Made by a program: the position numbers and the translations under genes. Of a stretch of DNA of 64,000 bases, positions 44,640-53,283 are shown piece after piece; positions within the stretch are counted from its first letter, which is position 1, and each line of letters starts with the position of its first letter. The stretch covers positions 62,001 to 126,000 of the forward strand of contig CAVRYN010000003.1 in NCBI GenBank assembly GCA_963725505.1, given 5' to 3'. The notes beneath the pieces were generated by a model. That model was not told the DNA's origin. It saw nothing but the letters and a program-made list of their open reading frames with translations, and searched no databases. The stretch comes from Udaeobacter sp963725505 (GTDB lineage: Bacteria > Verrucomicrobiota > Verrucomicrobiia > Chthoniobacterales > UBA10450).

Positions 44640-45501
44640 TTAGTTGCTCCCACGTCCAAACGCCCGCACGAAGGAAGTCAGTACGATTCCCTGTTCCTCT
44701 AGAACCACCCGCGTTGCGGGCGCGGTCAGAGCCTCCAGTTCCTCAGCCCACCGATAGCCCCAATGACTGTATCGCATCCGCGTACCAGCATCATCTTCGC
44801 CGGGATGGCAGATCAATTCATACAGGCCGTCAGGAATTTTCCGAAGTATTTGTTCGAGCGCAGAGCGAGTTAAACACCCGCTGACTTCGAATCCGTACAT
44901 ACCATCCGGCATTTGCGGCAGGGGCGGGCCGTGCAAACCTCGCGCTGACAGACAGGTCAGATTCAAACCAAGCTGCTGTGCCCACCGTCCCATTCGGACA
45001 CCCGGCGATTTTCGCCACGGGCCAGCAGGATTGCGAATCCAAACATTATCCATCCCGCGGGTAAGCCGCCTGACGATTCGGAAAACAGGCGGGAACATGT
45101 GGAGATGTTGGTGGCTATCAAGATGGGACAAGCCGCAGGCCTGTCTTCTGAAAACGCGCGATCTGCGCCGCGATCTCACGCTCGACCTCATCCCAGCTGA
45201 TGCGTCCGAGAACGGCGCGTCTGAGAAATTCACCTCCCGTGCGTGGAAACCGTCCCGTTTCATCAACAAGGGTCGGTAAGACCTCCCGCCCCAGGACGGC
45301 TCGCTCTTCCACCAGCGTCAGATGCAGGCCAACATCCAGTTCCGGGTTCTGCCGAGCCAACGTGACAGCCTCCTCGAATGCACTCCCCGTCACAAGCAAC
45401 GAGGCACTCGTTACGATTCCCTCTTGAAATGCCCGCACGATCCCTCGGTTGACTCCCGGTGTAAGTCCCAGGTCATCCGCGTTAACAATCAGCTGTTTCA
45501 A
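44640..45501 (-). pseudogene. ChbG/HpnK-type polysaccharide/glycolipid deacetylase, one frameshift
   Basis: From ATG 45501 the frame reads MKQLIVNADDLGLTPGVNRG, IVTSASLLVTGSAFEEAVTL and LDVGLHLTLVEERAVLGREV. It then runs into a stop after FQKTGLRLVPS. In the next frame the protein continues LSHLDSHQHLHMFPPVFRIV and GLYELICHPGEDDAGTRMRY. Removing one T from CGGCTTGTCC near 45132 joins them as GLRL-SHLDSHQHLH. The metal ligands (ADD, HQHLH) and catalytic features of the YdjC/ChbG/HpnK family are intact, so a sequence error is likely. The nearest style is HpnK, associated with hopanoid/glycolipid loci. The start overlaps the GT2 gene end (ATGA). Confidence 0.75.
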
Positions 45502-46238
45502 TGCTCTGAGACCCGGGCGGCCCGGATTTCGTGTCGCATCTTCATCCGGAATGCAATCAGTTCTCGAATCATCTTAAGGATCACGTCCGGACTGGCCAGA
45601 GTGGAGGTCCCGCGATTTCTGGGAAAATAATCTACGCCGAATTGCACGATCTTGAATCCATGCAACTTGCCCTTGATTAGCAGTTCCGCGTCGATGAACG
45701 AACCCTCCGCCTCCAACGCGATCTTATCCAAGACCTCTCGCTTGAACAATTTGAAGGAGAAATTGATGTCCTTCACCCGCAACGGAAAAAGGAAACGGAT
45801 AAGCAAATTGTAAACCACCGAATACAGGGTGCGGATAGGTCCTTCCGCGGTGCGATCAAAACGATAGGCCGAAACGATATCGGACCTTGTAAACTCCATC
45901 ATGCGCACCGCCCGGTTCAATTCCGTGAGATCGACCGGCAAATCCGAGTCACAGTAAAAGACCAACTCTTTCGTAGCGTTGCTAAAGCCGGTGCGAAGCG
46001 CGCCTCCCAGTTTCAAATTCCGTTCGTGGTGGAACACCTTCACACAAGGGTTTGATCGGGCCAATGCTTCCGCGATCTGCGCTGATCGGTCAGTGCTAGC
46101 GTCGTTGACGATGAGGATCTCGTAATCAGAAGTCATATCGGTGAGGACCGCCTCCGCGAAGTGGACTGCGCGCTCGATGTTCTCTTCTTCATTGAACATT
46201 GGATACACAACCGAGATGCTTGGCCTCCACGTCGTCAT
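45498..46238 (-). CDS. family-2 glycosyltransferase (polyprenyl-phosphate sugar synthase type)
   Basis: The 246-residue GT-A enzyme has SISVVYPMFNEEENIERAVH, EILIVNDASTDRSAQIAEAL, NLKLGGALRTGFSNATKELV, the metal site FYCDSDLPVDL and INFSFKLFKREVLDKI. The layout is that of DPM1-like enzymes that load a sugar onto polyprenyl phosphate for membrane GTs. There is no C-terminal membrane domain. It lies 21 bp downstream of the GT39-like gene, which would use the product, and overlaps the deacetylase by 4 bp. Confidence 0.87.
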   Translation of the reverse strand: MTTWRPSISVVYPMFNEEENIERAVHFAEAVLTDMTSDYEILIVNDASTDRSAQIAEALARSNPCVKVFHHERNLKLGGALRTGFSNATKELVFYCDSDLPVDLTELNRAVRMMEFTRSDIVSAYRFDRTAEGPIRTLYSVVYNLLIRFLFPLRVKDINFSFKLFKREVLDKIALEAEGSFIDAELLIKGKLHGFKIVQFGVDYFPRNRGTSTLASPDVILKMIRELIAFRMKMRHEIRAARVSEH

Positions 46239-46259
46239 GCGCGTGTTTCGCTTCCAGTG

Positions 46260-47792
46260 TCAAAGCCGACGGTAAATTGTATCGCCATTGATCACGCCCT
46301 CCACGCGATATCCGCGAAGGTAGGCGCGAAGCACAGGATATCGCGTCATGGGATGAGCCGACCAGAACGGGTCCGCCGTCGACATGTCGATAATGAGCAC
46401 CGGAGGGTGGGCTTTCCAGTCCGCTTGGAACATCGCCCAACTTTCCGGAATCACGCTCTCCCCTTTAGCTGTCACCTCACGAGGCCGGCTGGCGTAAGCG
46501 CCAACCAAGTGTGAGCAGCTCACGAAACGCGTTGCCATCCGCCGGCCGGAAAAACTGTAGAGTTGCGGCCGGCTTCCCCAGACAAAGATACGATCGTTCG
46601 GGCTCGTCTCCTTGACGATCAGTTGAACAGTCGGGAGAAAATTGAGCATCTGCGTTCGCCCTACGAAGGCCACGATGAGAAAAATTATCACCGGCAGGGC
46701 GGCTGCCCCGACAATGCCTGTTCGGATCCATCGCCAGCGCGGCTGAGGAAAACGTCGCTGTTCCGCGACAAAACGTGAGAACGCCTGGCCGGCGAGAATC
46801 GACAGCGGCGGAAGCACTGCCAGATGATAATGTCCCGGAAATCGCCATCCAATAAAGATCGCCAGATAACTGAGGACCAACCAGAAAATAAGCAGCACCT
46901 GCTCGGTGGGCACAGCTCTCCCGCGCCGAAAAGATCGGAGCGTCTCAACCACCTGCCGGATGCCAAAATACCACAACACGCCCGAGAGAAGAATCACAGC
47001 GAGATGGACGGTGACGAGACGTGTCAGAACAAACGGGAAGGTTGTTTCGGACCCGACATAGCGAAACGCAAAAGCCCAGGCCCACAGGTACGCGTCATGG
47101 AGATTTCCCTGCACCGCGTAATACCAGGCCAGTGCCGCAATCACCGTAATGAATCCAATCATGACACCGCTTCCTGCTGCGAAAACACGTCCGAACGAGT
47201 GGCTGCGGGGAATGAGCCAGCCATAAGCGAGGCATGCCAATAGTGCGCCCAACGTCACAGCCGAAGGCTGCCGGATCAATGTTGCTACCCCGACCAGGGC
47301 GCCACTGAGAAACATCAAACCCAAAGCCGGCTTTTTTTGCCCTTGGAGGAATACCAGTACACTCAACGCGAGCGGAAGAGCTGCGAAAATCTCGCTGTTC
47401 GCGCCGAGTGTGTCATTCGGACGGTAAGCGTGGACGAACACGGCGTAACCGATGCCGGCCCAAGCTCCCGCCCATTCGTTAGCGACTCGCGCGCCAATCC
47501 GCCACACGACCAGAGCGGTGGCTGCGACGACAAATATGGCCAGGACATGAACGGCAAGAAGGTTGTTCCTCCCCGCCACCTGGAAAACAGCAGCGTAAAT
47601 GTAATACATTCCCGGAGGCTTCGTATCCACCGCTGTGTGGTAGACCGCTCCGCCGTCCAAGATATCGTTTGCGATCGTCCCGTAGTAACCCTCATCGCTA
47701 ACGTACATCGACGGCAAGAGCGTGGGCGAACGCAGGATGACGACAAGCGCGATGATGATGACGGTGACCCAACGGCTTTGATATCGCGTCAT
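46260..47792 (-). CDS. membrane glycosyltransferase, GT39/ArnT-like (GT-C fold)
   Basis: The 510-residue polytopic protein has about 11-12 helices. The first loop carries the GT-C acidic motif and polyprenyl-site residues (MYVSDEGYYGTIANDILDGG, VDTKPPGMYYIYAAVFQ). The C-terminal soluble part (EVTAKGESVIPESWAMFQAD, PVLIIDMSTADPFW) contains two aromatic-rich strands. It transfers a sugar from polyprenyl-phosphate to a lipid or protein in the periplasm. It is coupled to the epimerase (4-bp overlap) and followed by GT2. The acceptor is unknown; a lipid headgroup is suggested only by context. Confidence 0.85.
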   Translation of the reverse strand: MTRYQSRWVTVIIIALVVILRSPTLLPSMYVSDEGYYGTIANDILDGGAVYHTAVDTKPPGMYYIYAAVFQVAGRNNLLAVHVLAIFVVAATALVVWRIGARVANEWAGAWAGIGYAVFVHAYRPNDTLGANSEIFAALPLALSVLVFLQGQKKPALGLMFLSGALVGVATLIRQPSAVTLGALLACLAYGWLIPRSHSFGRVFAAGSGVMIGFITVIAALAWYYAVQGNLHDAYLWAWAFAFRYVGSETTFPFVLTRLVTVHLAVILLSGVLWYFGIRQVVETLRSFRRGRAVPTEQVLLIFWLVLSYLAIFIGWRFPGHYHLAVLPPLSILAGQAFSRFVAEQRRFPQPRWRWIRTGIVGAAALPVIIFLIVAFVGRTQMLNFLPTVQLIVKETSPNDRIFVWGSRPQLYSFSGRRMATRFVSCSHLVGAYASRPREVTAKGESVIPESWAMFQADWKAHPPVLIIDMSTADPFWSAHPMTRYPVLRAYLRGYRVEGVINGDTIYRRL

Positions 47793-48733
47793 AAGTGGCG
47801 GCCCTGCTCAGTGCTTGCTATCTCTTTCCTGAAAAATTCGATTGTTGCGCGCAATCCTCCGGCCAAACCGCAAACCGGCCTAAAGCCAGCAGTTTGAGTC
47901 TTGTTCAAATCTGCGACTGAATGTTTCACGTCGCCAGACCGATCCGCACCGTAAGTAATCGTCGAAGTAGATTTAGTAAGGTTGCGAATGGTTAGGGCCA
48001 GATCGGTTATTGTGATCTGCCTGCCGCAAGCAACGTTGAAAACCCCGTTGGCCTGTGATTCCAACGCGAAGAATGCGTTGGCCGCGACGACATCCTTTAC
48101 GTAAATGAAGTCTCGCGTCTGCCGGCCGTCTCCGAAAATCGTAATCGGCTCGTTCCTGGTCGCTTTCTCAATAAAAGCCGGAACGACCGCGGTGTATTCA
48201 CTTCGCGGATCCTGGTAGGGACCAAAGACGTTAAAATAACGAAGGGAAACAGTGGGGAGTCGCCCTTCATCCGTGAAAGCGCTGCAGTGCCGTTCGCCTT
48301 CATACTTGCTTGCGGCATACGGACTTTTCGGCTCGGCTGGCATGCTTTCAATTTTTGGAATGGTAGGATTGTCGCCGTAGATTGCAGCTGAACTGCTGAA
48401 GATCAGCCTTTTCACCCGCGCCCGTGCCGCTTCTTCCAAAACAATTGCTGTACCCCGAGTATTGATCTCGGCGCATTCGTTCGGCTTTTGCACGGATTCC
48501 TGCATGCTCACCATGGCCGCGAGATGAAAAACAAAATCCACGCCTCCCATGGTTTCTCTCACGAGATCGCGATCGAGAATTGAGCCGATGATGAGTTGGC
48601 AGTCCAAGCCACACAAATTGCTCTTAAAGCCGGAGCGTAGGTTATCAAGAACGCGCACCTCCGCTCGATGCTGAAAGTGTTCGGAGATATGCCGGCCGAT
48701 AAAACCGGCGCCTCCTGTAATTAAGATTCGCAT
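47789..48733 (-). CDS. NAD-dependent nucleotide-sugar epimerase (extended SDR)
   Basis: The 314-residue product begins MRILITGGAGFIGRHISEHF (TGGAGFIG nucleotide motif). VDFVFHLAAMVSMQESVQKP, LIFSSSAAIYGDNPTI, the catalytic YAASKYEGE (YxxxK), VSLRYFNVFGPYQDPRSEYT and FIYVKDVVAANAF follow. It resembles UDP-glucose/GlcNAc 4-epimerases. The open frame extends to 48835, but the conserved N-terminus starts at ATG 48733. It heads the minus-strand operon (epimerase, GT39, GT2, deacetylase, CDP-OH-P enzymes). The roughly 350 bp upstream (48734-49089) shows no gene. Confidence 0.9.
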   Translation of the reverse strand: MRILITGGAGFIGRHISEHFQHRAEVRVLDNLRSGFKSNLCGLDCQLIIGSILDRDLVRETMGGVDFVFHLAAMVSMQESVQKPNECAEINTRGTAIVLEEAARARVKRLIFSSSAAIYGDNPTIPKIESMPAEPKSPYAASKYEGERHCSAFTDEGRLPTVSLRYFNVFGPYQDPRSEYTAVVPAFIEKATRNEPITIFGDGRQTRDFIYVKDVVAANAFFALESQANGVFNVACGRQITITDLALTIRNLTKSTSTITYGADRSGDVKHSVADLNKTQTAGFRPVCGLAGGLRATIEFFRKEIASTEQGRHL

Positions 48734-49089
48734 ACCGGAATGACGCAAGAGTACCCACAAATCCAGCGATCGGTACGTTGCAAAGTTTGAATGCCGACTG
48801 GGAGATCCATTTTCTGGCCCTCCTAAGATAGTCAATCCTTGCTAAACCATTTAGCTTGGGGACGAATGCTCATGCTGTTTGGGCGGAACGGAGTGTAGCG
48901 ACAGCGGCCGTTCGATGCAATAAAGGCTGCTGTCATCCACTGATGCATGACCAAAACGCTTGGCGAGAAAATTTTGGCGGCCACAAGGACTCGATTGTAG
49001 CGTCGAGAACATCATGAGCGCGAATGTTAGTTTTACGCCCTGCTAAATCGAGTGTGTTTCGGCGGAAATGAATCACGGCGCTATGTCTC

Positions 49090-50676
49090 ATGACGCATAA
49101 GACTGAAATCGCCCAAGCCCGTGACCCGCGTCACAAGGACTCAGTGAGCCCGACGGAAGCTTTGCTCGATGTTCCGCCGCCGGCGTCGGACGCACCAGCG
49201 CGTGTGGACGAAACCGGAGTCGAGCTAAAACGCGGCGCATTCTTGAACACCATCGCAATGGTGGCGTCGAATTTCCGCGGCATCTTCTCATTTCTTGTCG
49301 CGCGGCTGCTCGGTCCGGCGGCGCTCGGCATATTCTCTGTCGCGTGGTCCACGACGGACATCATCAGCAAGATCGGTGTTCTTGGGCTCGACAATGCGAT
49401 CACCACATTCATCGCGCGCTCGGAAGCTGTCGGCAACCGGGCGCGAAGCCGGGCGCTTTTTCGAATCGCTATACTACTGGGGGTCGCGCAGTCTATTCTG
49501 ACCGCTGCCATCGTCATAGTAGCGCTCCGGTTTTTTAACAATCGTCTTCACGTACAACCACAGGTGGTTTCCGCGCTTGCACTCGTTCTCTGCGCGATGC
49601 CAGGTCTGGCTCTGTACCGGATAAGTACCGCTGTTTCGCGCGGGATGAAGGTGATGCAGCACGATATCTACTCGCGCGGCATGACCGAGTCGATTGCGAC
49701 CACACTCGCGTTCCTGCTCGCGTTCGCCGTCGGGTTCAAGGAGTCCTCACCGGAAGTAGCTGCGATCGTTGGGACGGCAGCCTCGGGACTCATCGCAGTC
49801 GCGCTCGCCTCAACGTTGTTTCGCCATGTTCCCGCGCAGGCGGATGTTGTATCGCCCTTTCGCGAAGCGCGCGCTTTGGTCGCATATGCTGCTCCCATCA
49901 GCATTTATCAGCTGATTAACACGTTCATTTCCAGGTTGGACCTCCTCATGCTCGGCTACTTTGTTGGACGCGCGCCCGGTGTGACGCTCGCAACACTTGG
50001 TGTTTACAGTGCAGTCATCGGCACCGCGAACGGGCTCCGAAAAGTTAATCAGGCTTTTAACCCTATTTTTGCACCGGTCGTGGCCGGAATGACCGCAACG
50101 GGCGACCACAAAATTGCGGCTGCAACTTACGCGCGGCTCGCTCAGTGGATGCTCTGGATTTTGTTGCCACTCGTTGCGGTCCTGTCGCTCGCGGGCAGCA
50201 CGATTCTGCTCATTTACGGTCCGGCATTTTGGCAAGGCGGCCGCTGGCTGGGCTTCGTTGCTCTGGCCAGCGCTACTAATGCCTTTGTTTCCCTGGGCGA
50301 AACGGTCATCATGGTGCAACGCCCGCATTTGAATCTCCTGCATTCGTTGATTACCTGCGCGGTCGCGTTTGCCGGGCTACTCTGGTTAATTCCGCGCTTT
50401 GGACCAATGGGCGCGGCAGTCGGTATGCTCCTCCCTTACATCGTCCAAGGGCTCTTGCGATACGCGACCCTGCGGTGGGTATTTCACTGGAAAGACTCCT
50501 GGAGCGATATCAGTTCCCCGCTAATCGCCGCAGGAATCGCGATTGTTCCCGCTCTGATCTGCCGAGGATTTCTAAGTGGAGTTGTCGGACAAGTCACCAG
50601 TGCTGCGGTTTTTCTGGCAGTCTTCGGGGTTCAGTGGTGGCAGCACCATACCCATCGCAAGGACGAACGTCCCTAG
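49090..50676 (+). CDS. polysaccharide/lipid flippase (Wzx/MATE-like)
   Basis: The 528-residue polytopic protein has about 14 helices. A polar N-terminus of about 45 residues is followed by LNTIAMVASNFRGIFSFLVA, RLLGPAALGIFSVAWSTTDI and GVLGLDNAITTFIARSE. Later come YQLINTFISRLDLLMLGYFV and VNQAFNPIFAPVVAGMTATG. The overall pattern is that of Wzx/PST lipid-linked oligosaccharide flippases. It runs opposite to the epimerase-led operon, but its role fits the nearby glycolipid genes. The gap to the SDR gene (50677-50964) has only a short hydrophobic frame on the minus strand (50594-50827) that I do not trust. Confidence 0.85.
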   Translation: MTHKTEIAQARDPRHKDSVSPTEALLDVPPPASDAPARVDETGVELKRGAFLNTIAMVASNFRGIFSFLVARLLGPAALGIFSVAWSTTDIISKIGVLGLDNAITTFIARSEAVGNRARSRALFRIAILLGVAQSILTAAIVIVALRFFNNRLHVQPQVVSALALVLCAMPGLALYRISTAVSRGMKVMQHDIYSRGMTESIATTLAFLLAFAVGFKESSPEVAAIVGTAASGLIAVALASTLFRHVPAQADVVSPFREARALVAYAAPISIYQLINTFISRLDLLMLGYFVGRAPGVTLATLGVYSAVIGTANGLRKVNQAFNPIFAPVVAGMTATGDHKIAAATYARLAQWMLWILLPLVAVLSLAGSTILLIYGPAFWQGGRWLGFVALASATNAFVSLGETVIMVQRPHLNLLHSLITCAVAFAGLLWLIPRFGPMGAAVGMLLPYIVQGLLRYATLRWVFHWKDSWSDISSPLIAAGIAIVPALICRGFLSGVVGQVTSAAVFLAVFGVQWWQHHTHRKDERP

Positions 50677-50964
50677 TTACGAAGCAAAGACCTCCCAAGC
50701 ATCGCGGAAAAACGCGATCGAAACGGATTTGTCTCCGACGCGTTCGAACATTTCTAATGACAGGAAACAGACGCTTGAGACCCAGCGCACCCAGGATCAC
50801 AAGAACCAACGAAATTAGCAGCCACATCTGGACAAAGTCGACATCTCGAAGTTGCAGGAGTTCTTTAGCACGGTCGCAATGCTGGTGAGATATGCAGGAG
50901 CTCTTGCATCTGAGCGATAGTTAAAATAGGAATCAATCCCGTTGCAACACATGTACTGCGTCCC

Positions 50965-51795
50965 GTGGACGCGAAGCAAATTTTCGAAATCGTGAAGAGA
51001 GTTTTTCTCACTGGTGCGAGTTCAGGTATTGGTCTGGCCATCGCAAAGCTACTCGTCGCTGAGGGTCACGAGGTCTGGGGCACATCGCGCAATTTGGAAC
51101 GCATCCCCAAAACGCCGCGGTGGCATCCGGTCCGTCTTGATCTCGCCGATTCGCTTTCCATCGAGGCGGCATTCAACGCCGCGCTCACCGATGCTGGTTA
51201 CTTCGATGTTGTGATTAACAATGCCGGGGCCGGTCACTTTGACCCGGCGGAGCTCGTTCCGATGGAAACGATTACGAGCCAGTTTCAAATTCTCGTTTTC
51301 GGGCAAATCCAATTGATGCAACTCGCACTGCGCCACATGCAGTCACGCGGCGAAGGTTTGATCATTAACGTCACTTCGTTAGCTTCCCGGCTTCCAGTGC
51401 CGTTCATGGCGGCTTATAACGCCGCTAAAGCGGCCATGGCATCTTTTACCATGTCAATCCAGCTCGAGCTCGGTAATTCCCGCGTGCACGTTGTGGATCT
51501 TCAGCCGGCCGACATTCGCACCGAATTTAACCAGGGCGTGATCAAGAGCACCGAGGGTAATCCCCGTTATGACACAAAAATCGCGAAGACTTGGGAAATC
51601 ACTGAGCGCAACATGAAGAACGCGCCGACCCCGGATCTCGTCGCAAGGCAGGTTCTCAGAGTAGTCAACTCCGTTCAGCCGCCGCCGCGTATAACAGTTG
51701 GCGATGCATTCCAATCAAAAATTGCGCCTTTGATTTTCAGATTTCTTCCGCAACGCCTCCGATTGTGGGGATTGAAGAGGTATTACCAGATATGA
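50965..51795 (+). CDS. short-chain dehydrogenase/reductase, candidate 3-ketosphinganine or ceramide ketoreductase
   Basis: The 276-residue classical SDR has VFLTGASSGIGLAIAKLL (TGxxxGIG), DVVINNAGAGHF (NNAG), LIINVTSLASRLPVPFM (Ser), YNAAKAAMASF (YxxxK) and a hydrophobic, basic C-terminus IFRFLPQRLRLWGLKRYYQI that could bind membrane. KDSR, which reduces 3-ketosphinganine, is an SDR of this general kind, and the serine-palmitoyltransferase-type gene lies 3.6 kb away. The assignment is contextual. The start is GTG 50965. The end overlaps the nucleotidyltransferase start (ATGA), so the two are coupled. Confidence 0.75.
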   Translation: MDAKQIFEIVKRVFLTGASSGIGLAIAKLLVAEGHEVWGTSRNLERIPKTPRWHPVRLDLADSLSIEAAFNAALTDAGYFDVVINNAGAGHFDPAELVPMETITSQFQILVFGQIQLMQLALRHMQSRGEGLIINVTSLASRLPVPFMAAYNAAKAAMASFTMSIQLELGNSRVHVVDLQPADIRTEFNQGVIKSTEGNPRYDTKIAKTWEITERNMKNAPTPDLVARQVLRVVNSVQPPPRITVGDAFQSKIAPLIFRFLPQRLRLWGLKRYYQI

Positions 51796-52538
51796 CTGGT
51801 ATCTCTGAAGCGGTCATCTTGATGGCCGGCGAGGGTTCGCGTCTGCGCGGATCGGACGACACCTTTCTAAAGCCCTTCGTCCAATTGCTTGGCCGTCCGT
51901 TAATTTCATATGTGCTCGATGCCCTGATCCGCGCAGGGATTAAAACCGTCAACTTCGTGGTCGGCTACGAAAGCGGGCGTATGATCGAGCAGGCCAGGCA
52001 ATTGATTCCTGCTGGCCTCAGCGTGTCCTTCATCGAAAACCGTGACTGGCAAAAACAGAATGGCATCTCGCTTCTTTCCGCCGCTGACTGCGTAAGCAAA
52101 CCCTTTTTTCTCACGATGAGCGATCATCTTTTCGACGGTGCCCTGGTCGGTTGTTTGCTTGATTCTTTTGAGCCCGGTTTCCTGAGCATCGCTGTCGATC
52201 GAAAACTCGATTCTATTTTTGATTTGGAAGACGCGATGAAAGTTCAAACCCGCGGAGCTACGATCACCAATATCGGGAAAAACCTGCGGCAGTACGATGC
52301 GATTGATACCGGTTTGTTCGTTTGTCCCGTGCAAATCTTCGACTATCTCGAGCGGGCGAAGTCCGGCAGTCGCCAGAGCGATTGCAGCCTGGCTGATGGA
52401 GTTCGATTGATGGCCGGCGATAAAAAAGTCCGAGCCGTCGATATTGGCAACGCTTGGTGGCAGGATGTGGATACGCCGCAGATGCTGAAACAGGCAGAGA
52501 GACAGATGTCGGAACGCTTACAGAGCGCGGCCACTTAA
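51792..52538 (+). CDS. sugar/inositol-phosphate nucleotidyltransferase
   Basis: The 248-residue NTP_transferase has the loop EAVILMAGEGSRLRGSDDTF-LKPF with Arg and Lys in place. It continues LGRPLISYVLDALIRAGIKT, VNFVVGYESGRMIEQARQLI, and the metal site FFLTMSDHLFD. NAWWQDVDTPQMLKQAERQM comes near the end. The size and pattern match inositol-1-phosphate cytidylyltransferase and related alcohol-phosphate cytidylyltransferases, which make CDP-inositol, CDP-choline-like or sugar donors. With an inositol-phosphate synthase at 34624 and four CDP-alcohol phosphotransferases nearby, CDP-inositol synthesis is a reasonable proposal. It is not proven from sequence. It overlaps the SDR by 4 bp. Confidence 0.8.
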   Translation: MTGISEAVILMAGEGSRLRGSDDTFLKPFVQLLGRPLISYVLDALIRAGIKTVNFVVGYESGRMIEQARQLIPAGLSVSFIENRDWQKQNGISLLSAADCVSKPFFLTMSDHLFDGALVGCLLDSFEPGFLSIAVDRKLDSIFDLEDAMKVQTRGATITNIGKNLRQYDAIDTGLFVCPVQIFDYLERAKSGSRQSDCSLADGVRLMAGDKKVRAVDIGNAWWQDVDTPQMLKQAERQMSERLQSAAT

Positions 52539-52575
52539 ACGTGGCGCATCAATAGTCCACCGGGCAGTATCCCGG

Positions 52576-53283
52576 TTACGATCGTCCCTCCCGTGTGACG
52601 ATTTCGCCCCGAACGCTGCTGGACCTAATTACAGCCAGAGCGCTGAGAACCACGCTCACGCCGGCAACAGTCACCCAAAGGTGAAGGATCCACTGGGCCA
52701 GACCCAGTAATGCAAGCATTAAAAAAACAACGAGAGCCATGTCGCGTTTAGTTAACTGAAAAAGCCACCACACAAATCGTTCGCCGAGATTCAGTAAACC
52801 AGAATGCCCAACCATTCCGCGGTGTCTCGCGTAAAACGACTCATGCAACGTGGACGGAGCAACCGCCGTTTGGCTCTTGCCAGCTCGCAGGAGCACCTCG
52901 TTGGCAGTAATCAGAACTGCACAGACAATTCCTTCACTGGAACGATGTAGCCCCAACCCAAGAGCGAGAACGTAAAGGAGGCTTGCTACGAAATCGCTAA
53001 AGTAATCCAATCGTTCTCCGAACTTTGATTCCAGGTTCTTGGCACGCGCAATTTCGCCGTCGCAACCATCAAGAATACTGAACGCTTGAAAAATTGCCGC
53101 CCCGATAACGATGCTGATGTAATCGCCGCGCACTAAAAATACGCAGGCGATTAGCGGCAAAACAAAGATCGATATCGTCCACGCGTTGGGATGAATCGGA
53201 AACTTGACCAGGAAACGCGTTATTCTGCGGGAAACCGGCCGATTCAAAAACCGTGAAACGAAACCGTCTTGGGGCTTGCTCAT
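52576..53283 (-). CDS. CDP-alcohol phosphotransferase, single domain (III)
   Basis: The 235-residue, about six-helix membrane protein has ILDGCDGEIARAKNLESKFG and ERLDYFSDFVASLLYVL, giving the complete D-G-x-D-G-x-x-A-R-(8)-G-x-x-x-D-x-x-x-D motif. It matches the C-terminal half of 43273-44469 closely but lacks the N-terminal domain. It is last in the minus-strand run from the desaturase, and its start overlaps the GNAT stop (ATGA). It is a candidate headgroup transferase using a CDP-alcohol from the adjacent nucleotidyltransferase. Confidence 0.85.
   Translation of the reverse strand: MSKPQDGFVSRFLNRPVSRRITRFLVKFPIHPNAWTISIFVLPLIACVFLVRGDYISIVIGAAIFQAFSILDGCDGEIARAKNLESKFGERLDYFSDFVASLLYVLALGLGLHRSSEGIVCAVLITANEVLLRAGKSQTAVAPSTLHESFYARHRGMVGHSGLLNLGERFVWWLFQLTKRDMALVVFLMLALLGLAQWILHLWVTVAGVSVVLSALAVIRSSSVRGEIVTREGRS

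Noticed and set aside
50594..50827. 77-codon minus-strand frame with a hydrophobic start (LLISLVLVILGALGLKRLF)
   Set aside because: Only the first 45 residues look protein-like, and the rest runs over the flippase 3' end. It could be a truncated relic but the support is too weak.
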